This document shows positions 34,439 to 47,400 of a DNA stretch of 64,000 nt, one piece after another (positions within the stretch are counted from its first letter, which is position 1; each line of letters opens with the position of its first letter). Location: NCBI GenBank assembly GCA_018873245.2, contig JAEMBT020000009.1:4636242-4700241 (forward strand), written 5' to 3'. This DNA is from Archegozetes longisetosus. Lineage: Eukaryota; Arthropoda; Arachnida; Sarcoptiformes; Trhypochthoniidae. A program made the position numbers and the translations under genes. Under the pieces are notes generated by a model that saw only the letters and a program-made list of their open reading frames with translations, did no database searches and was not told where the DNA came from.

Positions 34439-35172
34439 TTATTTAGTTTGAGAAAACCGCTAAATCTTCACATAATTTGACTTATTATCAAAATAACGAT
34501 AAGAAAAATGCGCAAGATAATCAAAAATCAAAACTTAAGTTAAGTCTTAATTCACTTAATCTTGAAAACTACCCAAAAATTGAGAACTAGTTGACAAAAA
34601 ACACAAATATTTGTCATATAAAACAAGCGTTTATTGAACTCCTTATTAATAATTAATTTTGAAGAAATATATAAAAATTTATTTAATTATCAATTTATTG
34701 AAATTGATATTTAGTTAAATTAATTATTATTAAAATGATTAAACTATTTAATAAATGGCTTTATGCTTACTTTGATATCATGTGTCATATATTGGATAAT
34801 ACGAAACTCCCATTAAATGCATGTGTATATATTAAATGCTATTTTTGATTAGTGTGTTAACTACTCGTTGTTTTGCTGTACAGTTATGTTATTCTATTTT
34901 CTACCTCTCAAGCCGACAACACTGTATTCAGTACATAAAATACGTCATAGTTTACATTAAATGCTTTATTTAGACTCTTTCAAATGTCTATTAATTTGAT
35001 ATGATTTTGCAATAAAGTTGATAAGATTGATTATCAATCCATAATTGTTGAAATTTTGAAATTCAGTAGTTATCTGAAATGACCATTTGTTAGATTTGAC
35101 TTTATTTAACATTAAGTTTGATTCTCCTTTCTAAAGGCAAAAACATTTTGTAATTAAACTTTAAACTAAAGA

Positions 35173-35244
35173 AAAACTTAAAAACTTAAAAACTTGAAAA
35201 CTTGAAAACTTGAAAACTTGAAAACTTGAAAACTTGAAAACTTG
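35173..35244. repeat. 8-bp tandem repeat (CTTGAAAA)n
   Basis: About eight to nine units. The left units are the variant CTTAAAAA. Confidence 0.9.
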
Positions 35245-36723
35245 TCAAGAAATGATCCCAAACGAAATGAACAGGATCTAAAATTGATAACAAACTAAAT
35301 AGGAATAAAACCTAAATAGTTATACTTTCTGTACAATGAATCGTTGAAACATAATTTATTTGAAATAAGACTAGATCTAAATGGAAATAAAAAATTAAGT
35401 GATAAACCAGTTTGAGAGAAAAAAGATTGAATAGAGAGATAAAAAAGTCACATAAAAGACTGCGAACTGAAAAGAAGCAACAAAAAGAGCTCATCGCCCA
35501 ATTTCAAGCATTTTTATAAAAAGCTGAACAGACGTCAAATGTTTTGCAACAGAAACAGCTTTTGGTTCTCTATTCTCTTCCTGTTTTACGGGACGAGTAA
35601 ACAAGAAAAAACTCGCTGAAGAACACAAGTTCTGCCCTTAACGGCAATCTTGTTTAATAGCCATATGGAGAGCAGGTTTTTATCTTCAATAACTTTGGTT
35701 TTCTTATCTACTGGTGTTGGGTTCGAAAACTAAAACAGATAGTTAACATGTTTTTTGAGTCACATTAAAGAGCATTTCATTTTAATGGCAATTAAACTAA
35801 AGTTAGACCGATAATTAATGCATACAAGATCTCAATAAAGCTTTGATTTTTAAATCCATCTGTACTTGATCTGCTTTTAAAAGTCTATATTTTGAGTAAT
35901 GGATCGAGTAAACAATTAGTAAATGTTACGATGGACTGCAAACCATTTTGAGAGAAAAATTTATTCAATTAGTAGATGAAAAAAAAATAAAGTCTAAATA
36001 TTCATAAGTTCATCAGACCCATCATACATACTAATAACTAATTTCTAATCATTTTCTTAAAGTAGAAAAGTTTTCTAACAAAAAACATTATGTGATTAGT
36101 ACTGAACACAAGACGTCACTACATATGAGTCTTGAAAATAGACAGTTCCTTAGACTTTATAGTTGATGATATGGACTCGACTGTTATAACAATTTCTATG
36201 CCTAACGGCTATATAGAGAAAGAGATTAAGCCCTCTATAGACTATTCCCACAGAACTAATACTATTATAGCATTAGTGGTAGTGTTGAAAATGCAGTGCT
36301 TTGAGAGTTGAAGTCAAGTATTTTCGGGGGTTTTCTGAGCCAGTGATGAGAAATAAAAACGTAAGCCTTAAATAACACTTAACTACAAGCGAAACAAATA
36401 ATAATTGGCTATAAATATGTCCGACAATAATAACTAACTATTTGTTTAGTGCAAAAATATTAGTATCGTTTCAATTGTTTTCTGTTACTTATGTCAAACA
36501 TTTATTGGTTTTATTGAAATGGAGGTCAACAGACTTCAAATACATTTGTTTCTCATCTATTTGTTTATTATTTATTAGTATTTTTTAATAATTGACTCTT
36601 TTATCACATATTTGTTGCTCTACTATTCAAAAACTTATTATTTGTATTATTGGTTTTATTATTATTGTTTTCAACGAAATAAATAATAATTTTTAAAACA
36701 AATAATCATTTTTTAAATGTAAG

Positions 36724-36753
36724 TAAATATTTATTTATTTATTTATTTATTAT
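36724..36753. repeat. (TTTA)n microsatellite
   Basis: About seven tetranucleotide units. Confidence 0.9.
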
Positions 36754-38149
36754 TTGAAATTAAATCTAAATATTATTTTTCAATTATCGGAAGAATATTT
36801 TTTAAGGCCTGAAAACCGTTTCAACCATTATTTCTTATTTATTGCTATTGTTTTTCTTTTGTTTGATTTATTTCCTGTTAAACAATAATTTGTTTTTCGC
36901 ACTTTAAGTCTTAAGATTTAGTCCTTAAGTCTATTCTTATAAGTTTAGTCACTTTAAACAAATTTGTGAATAACTAAACAAATGTGAAAACTTATTATTA
37001 CCTAAAATATAAATATTTTTCATTCTGAAAACTTGAGATTTATTTTAGTAGAAATTTGGATGAATTTATTGACATTTATTTCATATCTATATTGATATTT
37101 GATGTGAAAAATCTCTTTTATCTGTAGATATAATCCCATAAGATGTGAGCTAAATACTGAATGAGTTTTTGACAAATATTTTTCATAAAAAGTGAAGGCA
37201 ATTACTAACTTGTGGTTAGATTTGTTGTTTAGGCAAAAAATATTTATCATATTAGATATTATATGAAATAAACATTCTGTAGATTCATAATAAATATTTG
37301 TTTCTTAAACATCAACTTATTTACAAAATAATCTCATAAGTTATTAATAGTCTTAGAAATTGTAGTCATTTAGTTGAACTAAAGTTTTTGAGCTAAAGTT
37401 TTTGTTAGGAATAATTATAAAAGTTTTGTTATCTAATAATTAAAGGTTTATGGGATGAATAATTAAGTGATTGTTTGGGAAATGTTTGATCGAAAAAAAA
37501 AGTTGAAGATAGAGTGAAAAGTTTTTGAAAGCATTAGTTTAGATTCTAATAATATCTTATCTAACCCATGGGCTATTAATAGACCTAAAAATTAGAGAAA
37601 ATATTACATAAGCAAAAGTTTTTCATTCTCAACACTCATAAAAGTCTTGTTAGCTCAATAATTAATGGTTTTAAGAAATAGATAATTATGTGATTGAGAG
37701 CTGTATAATAGAAAACATGAGAAAAGGCAAAAACACGATTTTTGTGTATAACTTGACATTGAATTGCAGGCTCTGAACAATTGGTTTCAAACATTGAAAA
37801 GTTGTTGATTATATCTAGAGAGAAATACAGGAAATATCTGGTTTAACTCATAGACTATTAATAGTCCTAAAAATTGTAAAAAATGATTGAATAAGGAAAC
37901 TTTTTATATCAATAATCATAAAAGTCTTGCTATCTTATAATTAATGGTTTAAGGAATGGATAACAGAATTGTTCATTGAGTGAAACTCAAATTTTATGAA
38001 AACACATAAGTAGAGAGCCTTAGAAACATCAATTTTATTCAAATATTTGACATTGAATAAGAATCTGAAAACAATTGTACATAAAGTACAATACATTAAT
38101 GAATAGTGAGAAGTCTACTGCTAGTCTTGATTTAGCCGCAATTTGTTTA

Positions 38150-38312
38150 GATTACGGACTCAGTCAATAGTTTATTACGGACTCAGTTCGTAGTTTATTA
38201 CGGACTCAGTCAATAGATTATTACGGACTCAGTTCATAGTCTGTTACGGACTCAGTCAATAGATTATTACGGACTCAGTTCATAGCTTATTATGGACTCA
38301 ATTCATAGTTTA
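38150..38312. repeat. 23-bp tandem array, seven copies
   Basis: Units of the form TTACGGACTCAGTCAATAG plus four bases. Copies ending GTCAATAG and GTTCATAG/GTTCGTAG alternate, giving a 46-bp higher-order period. The last unit is diverged (TTATGGACTCAATTCATAG). Confidence 0.92.
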
Positions 38313-39054
38313 TAAATGAATCGTTGAAACGATTTCTTATTATTTACATCTGGAATAGTAACAAAAGCTAATACATAATACATGTAATAATTTATTTGTA
38401 CTTCTTGTACTTGACCTAACATTTAATGATAGGATATGGTTGTGTACGATGTAAAACACAAAAATCGTGTATTTCTTAAAACATCGTTTTTATCTGATCT
38501 TAGAATCGATTTTTCTTTTCATATCGTTTCTTATAATCAATAATTTTGTTATCAATTTATTCCCATTTGACACAAATTAGAGAAATAATAATCATTTTTT
38601 CATTTCTGTGTTAAGTCTTATTCACGATTTTTAGTATTAAGTCTTCTCTTGTTTTTTATTGTTTATTATATTTGATTTCTATTCGTTTGAAGGTTGCAAT
38701 CATTTATCGATAAATCTTATGATTTTAGTTGACTAGACCTTCAATTCAAAGTAAATCTTTGAATGATATCTCAATTGGAAAGTCCATAACTAGTACTGTA
38801 TTGTATTTTCAATTAGTATCTGGAGCATAAAAGTTATCATTTCATTGTTTTCACATATATTTTGTTTGATAACAGCAATCTGTTGTTTTTGCTCAACCAG
38901 TTCTCATTACGATTCGGTTAACCATAAGTTTGAGTACAAAAAAATTTAATTATAACCATTTCTTTTAGAACAATTCATTCGAGAAATAGTTCAACTTTTT
39001 TCTCATATCAATCATTAAATTAATTAAGTCAAATATTATGTCAGGAAAAAGGTT

Positions 39055-39155
39055 TTTGAGAAATTTGTATAAACTTTTGTATAAAATTTTTTATAAACTT
39101 TTTTATAAAATTTTGTATAAACTTTTTTATAAACTTTTGTACAAACTTTTAAGTC
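39055..39155. repeat. TATAAACTTTTT-type degenerate tandem repeat
   Basis: About eight imperfect units of 11-13 bp related to TTTTGTATAAAC. Confidence 0.85.
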
Positions 39156-40638
39156 AATAGTAATTGAGTTGATTAACATGTTTATCCGATGCCTTACTTT
39201 TAATAGCATTTTAGAATATATTCTCAAATCAATCAAATCCTTAAAACATGTTTTCAATAATTAATTGATGAAAAAGTTGATCAAAACGTCAATTAAGAGG
39301 TGGTTTGTTAGCGATTAAAATACTTTTCTAATCCATTTAGATGTGTTGCGCAAAACATTTTTCAGACGTAAATATATCTGACAGAAATTGTGACAAATTC
39401 TTATTTTAAGAAACATATTCAGTTAAGTAATCTATTTCTCATTCTATCCCCCTTTGAGATGAAGTCACAAATATTTAAAACTTGTATTCGTTAAGTAGAG
39501 CCAAAACTTGAAGAGAAAAAACTTCAAAAAAGGATCGCAATTCAGGGCCTATTATATTGAACATTGAATACAACAAATTGTTAAGTAATGAGATTATAAT
39601 AACTGTCCCCAAAAATGTTATTATCACTTAATTTATTCAACAAAATTGTTATAAATTTGATTTTTTCGTTTCTCTTAATAGAAGTAATCACTTATGCGGA
39701 CTATTCGCAGTTTAGGTTAAGTTCAAAAATAGAAATCATTTTTATTGAATGAGAGAAATAGGATTTGGTTTTTGTATAAAACGGTCTAATCTTTTCCTCA
39801 ATCAAATTGAAGTAATAGTTAGTTTTTATGCATCAATAAGTTTGTTAAGTATTTGGCAAAAGGCGTGAAAATTGTCTGAGCGTTTTTTCTCAACTTTTCT
39901 CAACAAACACATAAAAATGAGTCCCTTATTATGTATTCCTTGTGAGCACTGTCTGCAAAAACTATTTCCTCTTTAATTATGAAACTTTGAAGTATCTAAC
40001 AGAAAATATTTGAACAAAAAAGACACTTCTTTCACACTTTTCTTCTATTATAATATCTAAACTATTCATAAAACTAGGGAACCAATTATATAGCAAACTA
40101 TTAGTAGACAATTAAGCGTTTTATGGAAGAACAGAATAAGTGACTAGCTTTATAGCATTAACTTAGCTCGTTTTTGTGGAACACCACTTAATTCTCATAG
40201 GTAGCCATCAATTTTGACTCAATCCTAACCAAGAAAGAAAAAAGCAAAACTTTCTCACTGTTAAACTCCTCTATTTATGGCATTCATTTCCTGCGTTACG
40301 CCAAGTGTTCAAAACTCGAAAGGAATAGGTATTAAGGAATAGGTATTTCTGATAAACAATAAAGTGATTACGTTTTTATTGTAGCAATACTATGTTCCCA
40401 TAGTTATGCAATCTTTCATTTGAGACCCTTTTTCTAGACTTTCTCTCACTTGATATCATTTTTAGACAATTAAGAATAAGAAACTATTTTTTCACACCAT
40501 TTCAGGTCTAAGAGTCTAATAAATTATAAGTTGAGCTATAATCCAAAAAAAAGTTTTCTCAAAATCTAGTTTTATTTAATTCATTTTGACATTATCTCTA
40601 AAATTGTAATAACTCTAAATAAGTTGATCTCAGCCATT

Positions 40639-40661
40639 AATTATTATTATTATTATTATTA
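40639..40661. repeat. (TTA)n microsatellite
   Basis: About seven trinucleotide units. Confidence 0.85.
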
Positions 40662-43600
40662 GTATTAAATAGTATTTATTTTGAATGAATCCGTTTTTAT
40701 ACGAATATTTGCAAAAATAGTTATTTTGATATGACAAGAGAACAACTTTTTGATTGATTAACGCATCTCAAAATGTTATTCAATAAATTATTTGCGTCAA
40801 TTGTTTGAGGCTCAAAACGTAAAGTAATATTTAGTTTTCGGTTAAAGTATGTCCTCTATAATGGTATCTAAAGTGCATTAAACTCTTAATACTTTTGCTC
40901 AAAATGATAAACGTTTTCCTTAACCGAATTCAATTGAATGCATCGTTTAGATGATTGTCTTATTAACCTATTTATAAAACCTCTGGAAATAAAGTGAATT
41001 TAAATCATTTTAATCTCTCATAATCTCATCAGAAGTCTAGCATTGAAACAAATAAACTAATCAATTATTACTTTGTAATATATTACAAGAAGCAATAAGT
41101 TATTCAAAGCCCATTTTTATTGTAATATTTCATTTAGCTATTTGTTTATTGTATTTTATGAGTACTTATTATGAATTTCATATTTTTTATATACAGTCCT
41201 TTTTTAACTTTAGATTTATTTTCAATTACTAATTCTTATAACTAATTACTTCTATAGCTTTTTGATTAATTCAATCATGAATGAGTTGAATGATGATTGT
41301 TTAGAAAGAAAAACTCCAATTTCTACTTTACATACTTTGAGAAGTTTCCAAAACTATTCAAATATCTGTTCATAAAACAAATGTATTAAAAGCGAGGCTT
41401 TATTCCTAATTACTATTTACTTATTTAGCCAAAAGTGAAACAAAAAGTTATTCACTCTTTAGGCAAATGAACGCACAAACTTGTAATAAATCGGGATTTA
41501 ATGAATGACTACTTTGTGCAAAGTTTAACAACACATGCGCTACACTTTTAACAACAATAAACTATGGCTCGCTTTTATTTGGGATAGCGTGAAAGACAAG
41601 TTTTAATCATTTTTCTGATTTAAATAAATGATAGCAAAGGCGAGTAAACTCTTGCTTCCAAAAAGTATCTTGCTCAACAATTGTTCTAGTATGAAAATTG
41701 TGGTCAAACTTAAATCTAACTGTTTTAACAATGAAAAATGAATGGGTAGTAAAATACATTAGTTTTGCTTTGAAAGATATACTAAATATTCTAATTTGAG
41801 ACTTAATTTGAATTCATCTTTCATAAAATACTACTTTTTATCCCTTGAAAGTTGAGCTCATTTTACGCTAATTATAGTTCTCATTGTTATTTGTTTTAAA
41901 AAACTTTTTAGCTAAGTCTTAATTTGAATAGTTATTATGCTTAATAATTGATTATTTCAAGATTTTTATCTTTTGAAAGTTAAGCTTTTTTGGTGTTCAC
42001 TTCAGCTCTGAGAAGCTATACTGAAAATATTAATAGGTTTTCATAAGTGAATAACTGTTAGACCACGTGATTAGTAACGCGTTAGCAGGTCATAAATAAT
42101 AGCAGTAATGTAACAGAGAGCAAAAGGATTAGATATTGAGTCATAAAAATAAATAAAACTTTGAAAGCACATTAAATATGATATGTGTTGAGAAGCGTTT
42201 GAAATCGTGTACAACTCGAAAAGCGTGCGCTTATGATAACCGAAATGACAGCCAATTAGTATAATATAACTTATATTTATCTAAAAATTATTGCATAAAT
42301 ACTTTTCTATTCATGTCAGCCTTTCATCACTCAAATAAATTACGTTAAAAATATAGCTTAACTGCCAAAAATCGCGTTCATTGGCATCGATTTGGTTATT
42401 AGTGTTTCAGAAATCTTTTCAGTTTACCCAAACTGAAACTCAATTTCTATGGCATTTGATTTGAGCTGAATAAGTGTATTGCGAGTCTTAACTAGTCTTA
42501 AAATGCTTTTGATCACTTTTGGCGTCTTAAAAGATATCATTTTACTTGTTAAGAGTGACACTTCAGTTCCCAATTGTAAGCAATTATTTCTCTTTTCTGA
42601 CTCTTCAAAATAAATGTCATTTTAAGTAAAAGAATCTCTTATATTTTAATTATAGCCCAAAGGGTCGAACTTCATACTTGTTCTTGTATTTTACTTAAGT
42701 TTTTAAGGCATCAAATGTTTAGCTCATATCAAGTTGTTATAACATCTTTAGATTGAACTCCGTTCATGTTCATTGTAAAGAGTACCTTGGTACCTAAAAT
42801 TTACAGCTCATTCTTCGCCAGTTATTTCTTTCATATTTGATATATTTATGGATTAAAACGAAAATGTTTCTCATTTTCACAGTTAAAAATATCTATCGGT
42901 GCTTTAGATAATTAAAACACATTTCCTTAATTTTGATAATTAGATAATAAGACAGTGAACCAAAAAGATTATAGTTTTAGGGCTAGTTCAGTGATTAGTA
43001 ATTAAATTATTTACTAAAAGCTTAATTTATTTGCGAAGCAACCTTAAACTTTAAACCAATTAATAATTCATTTTTAATTATCTTTTAACCGTTTATTTTA
43101 AATCTGTTAACAATTTCTTTTCACGAACTCTTCTTATCGCCATTTTTCTTAGATTACTCTTTAAAAATATTAAAACTATTTTTCATATTTAGAATAAACC
43201 TGATAAGAAAGAGATTCTTGTTGTCCAAGTATCATAATTGATTTACTGATTTATCTCATCTTTTCTATATTGAGTTATGTATTTCCACTGATAACCACTT
43301 TTATCCATATCTTTTTACAGAAAAAAATTTATGAAATGATTAATCATATCATAAAACATTTGAAGACTTCGGAAAACTTTTAGAGTATATATTCAGACAA
43401 TAAAAGCAAAGTTATTGTATTCAACCTAAATACCAAATTTAATGTATTGTAAACAGATCTAAAAAAGTTTTAGCATTTGTTTAGCATCTATTTATTCATA
43501 ACTGTATTTATAAAACTGTTTCGATTTGTCGTATCAATTCATTGAACTCTCATTTTCAGTTCCGTTTATTTATCATATTTTTAATACGTTTTTATTGAAC

Positions 43601-43996
43601 TTGTTTTGGGTGCAAAACTTTTCGCAAGTGATATCATAATTACTTTATTTATTTATATAGTTTAAAGAAAAAATTGATTTGTTTTCACAGCACTTTTATG
43701 ACTTTGAGCCGAGACAGTTATTTATAATTGCGAAAGTATAGCATGTCCAAAAAACGTTGAACAAATTCATAATAAATAGCAATCAATTCTTATCAAGAAA
43801 TCAATAACTTGGAAACTAACTATAAATTAGACAAATATTTAATATTTATTTTTTTACTATCATTTGAAAACTAGATAATCAGTTAAGGATTTCGCGCGAC
43901 AAAATCACATCTCAAATAACAAACAGTTATAAAAAACGTAATTCCCAAAACTTGGCAACACTTGTAATCCCCAGAAAAGAGCTAAAAGTGAGAGTC

Positions 43997-44397
43997 ATGT
44001 CTCGCAGTATAAACTCCGACAAGAGCTGGAACTCAACAGACGAAGAGTTCGAGGACTGCGATAATTCTTCTAATAGTAACTCAATAAATCGTCGTATTTC
44101 TGGCGATGATTTGCCTCCTGGTTGTATAACTACGCATAGTGTCTCGTCTGTGATCAGACCAGGCTGTAAAATGCCTCGTAATGACCCGCTACAGTTTGTC
44201 AAAATACAAAATAATGAACTGAGTAAAAAAGTAAGTTTGACGCCTATTTTCTCTATTTATTTCTTCTTATTATCCAAATTAGTTTTTTTGCGTCTTGTTT
44301 ATTTTGTTTCCGTGTATTATTCTTTGCCTCTGAGTATAAGTGTTGAAAGAGAGAAAAGTTTAATTTCTTCATAATTTTATTTTTTATTATTTAACTG

Positions 44398-44449
<52 letters not shown>

Positions 44450-47400
44450 CTGAAAAAGAGAAAATAGTTCAAGAAATCAAATACTTTTAGGCAGGAATCA
44501 GAGCGTAATTAATTATTTTGTGAACAAACTGATTGTTTTCTACGCTTTAGAGAAAACATTTGTTTTTGTTATCCTTTTCCTCGTTATTATTATTAGACTA
44601 GATCAAACGTTTTTAACTATTGCTTTATGTTGAATACCTAGAAAGTTGTGTTTTTTGCCTATTATTGATCGAAATCCGATGTGATTTCTGCTAATTTATG
44701 TTGAAGTTTTGTATGGTTTATGTGGTCCTATGTGATTTTATGTGGTTCTATGTGATTTTATGTGGTTCTATGTGGTTTTATGTGATCCTATGTAATTTTT
44801 TTGTGGTTTAATAGGCAGTGGAGCAAATCAAACTAGCGGAGGAAGTCAAAATAACTAAAGAAAAAATCAAAGAAGTAGAGGAAGAGTGGCAGAACAATCT
44901 TCTTAATTGGAAATCAAAAAGAAGACAATCTAAAAGTAATTCTGAAGGTAATTATCATTGAAATTTACTCTTTTATAACGTTTATTATTCATGTGAATAG
45001 CTTTTGAAAGCAACTGTGTAAGTCATTCATAGTTATGGCATTTACTTAACTCATTCTTATAAAATGATTCAATAAGTGCTTAAGTCATAGCTACGAAAAT
45101 ATAATACTAAAGCCCATCTAATTAGTAGCTATATTTGATTTATTGTTTTTTCCCCTTAACTCCTTTTATTGAGAAAATTAGTTTTAATAAGTTTGTTATT
45201 GATTGAGCCATAGTTTTGTTGTTTTACTCTCACGTAAAATAATGATTCGATTTCTAAAAACAATTTTCTCATTGTTTTAGGTGTTATTCAGTGAAATATT
45301 TGATGTAATAATGATTTGATGTAACAATGATTTGACAAATAATTTAGAGATAGTTATATGACGTTTAGAAATTCAATTGTTTAGCACTTATTGGGACACC
45401 AGATAACTATTATTTCAATGATTAGGTACTTTTTTCATTAATTAAGTCAATCAAAAACGGTGTTAAATATCTTGACCTTTAAGTGACAACTATTTTCATG
45501 TATTTTGTTTGTTTGCGCTCAAAGACAATTGAGAACAAGACTAGAAACAAGGCTAGAAATAGAATAGTCCTGTTAAAGAATATGATAAGTGACTGTTATT
45601 TAGCATTGAGACTTATCCTGTTTTTCTACAATCAATTGCTGACTCGTCCATAGGAAGACATGCATTATTTATTAACTTAGAATTTATCATAATTTCTGTG
45701 TTACAGACATTATAATCAAATTATAAACTTATTATAACTTTTTATAGACTTATTATAACTTCTTATAAACTTATTATAACTTTTTAAATACTATTGCCTC
45801 ACGCAAACGCTAGTACTGACACACTATTTAATGCTGTCTAAATGTTAATCTTAAAAAGTTTAGTTTTACTTCTCATTAACATATAATTAAAATTCTAACT
45901 TGAACTTTAAATAACTAGACTGTCGCCGGAATTAATTTCGATTCTCCCATTGAGAATATGTTAAACAAATAGTTTTAGTCTTACTACAATTACAACTAGT
46001 ACTTTAAATTTGAAATCAGCTCATCATAACTCAGACATGAATTAACAATAAGGAAAACAATAATTAATTATTATTTCAAACTATTTATCAGTCCCTAAGA
46101 GCTAATTTAAGGCAAATGAATAGATATTTTACGATAAGAACTCATTATGAAACCAGTAGTAAATCAAACCTTAACAGATGATACCATTTATTGAATTTCT
46201 TTCTAATCATATCAAATCTAAACTAATAAATAAATGCCTTTCATTATAATTATTGACGTTTTTATATCCTATAAATACAGCTCTTATTCCTGTTTGAATT
46301 GATGAGAGCTTTAATTAACATAAATTGAATCCGAAAATTCTTATTCAAAACCATAGCTGCTAATACCGTACTAGTCAGCGATTAATCTTATAAATAAAGC
46401 TTTTTTCAAAATTATTATTTTCATTATTATTTCAGTCAACAGTCATATCGTAACATAAGAAAAGGCATTCAGACAGCTATCAAAATGATCGCACGAATTC
46501 ATATTAAAAATGAAGAAAATCAAGTTCTCTATCGTCAAGTTTGAGCGATAGCTCTATATATGAGTCGAGTATGAATTAGGAAACTAGTCTTCAATTTAAT
46601 GCTTCATATTTTGTTACCAATTATATGCTAAATATGCTAAACATGACCATTTGCTACGAATCGCTATTTGAAAACTTGATAAAACTGGCACTTATTTCGA
46701 TAAAATGAAAATGTAAATAAATATATAGGCTTCAAATTGATTATCTCTCATAGCAATCAAATGCTTTCTCCAGATAGAGAACGAGACAAATGATAGCTTT
46801 CATACCACTCACATATCATGTTCTTCTCTAAACCATTCAATTGTATACAAAACAATTTGAAACAATATTTAGTTAAAGTCTAAAGATTATGAACTTTGAT
46901 AAGAATAATCTTAATGTGTACGACTATAAGTTATTTAAAGAGATGCCTTAAATCGTGTTTTGGCTGTATATTTATGTAACGGTTATCTCATGTTAGCAAA
47001 CAATGAACTTATTTTGTACAAGTATTAAAGTTTACAACAATTTGTCTTCATACTATTTGCCAGAAGCCTTTGTAGCTGTTTAAGACATGGCCTAACTTTA
47101 TTCCTGGTTTTGAAAAGTTTTTTTGAAAAGTTTTTTTGAAAAGTTTTTTTTAAAGTTGTTTTCATAAAAATCTCAAAATCCATTTCTGGCGATAAAAGCA
47201 TTTTCTACTTTGAAGATATATTAGTTTTTTTGAGTGAAATCCAAGTTTCTAGCAATTGATAGAAAAATGTATGTTTTCGTTGATTAAAGTTATATATACT
47301 TTAAGAGAAAAAATGGTCACAAGTGATTTTTATTACTAGATATATAAAACATGAGTTCGTTTAACTTTTGATTTTATTTTTCTCTAAAACATATTCTCTC

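Larger units (their letters stand above)
34439..43996. other. Large gene-free region between divergent CCDC93 and the LIM gene
   Basis: About 9.5 kb of very AT-rich DNA with no supported ORF. It must contain the CCDC93 promoter near its left end and probably the promoter and noncoding first exon(s) of the LIM gene. Several small tandem arrays are listed separately. Minus ORFs at 35312-35494, 37020-37250 and 39036-39257 follow simple-sequence DNA and are not genes. Confidence 0.6.

Noticed and set aside
38150..38312. CRISPR-like regular array
   Set aside because: The units are contiguous with no unique spacers, and the DNA is animal nuclear.
39036..39257. 73-codon ORF rich in Lys, Tyr and Phe
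   Set aside because: It is the translation of a TATAAACTTTTT tandem repeat.
43952..43996. Upstream start for the LIM protein at 43952
   Set aside because: The codon there is TTG; the first in-frame ATG is 43997, and AATCCCCAG just upstream could be a splice acceptor of a 5' noncoding exon.
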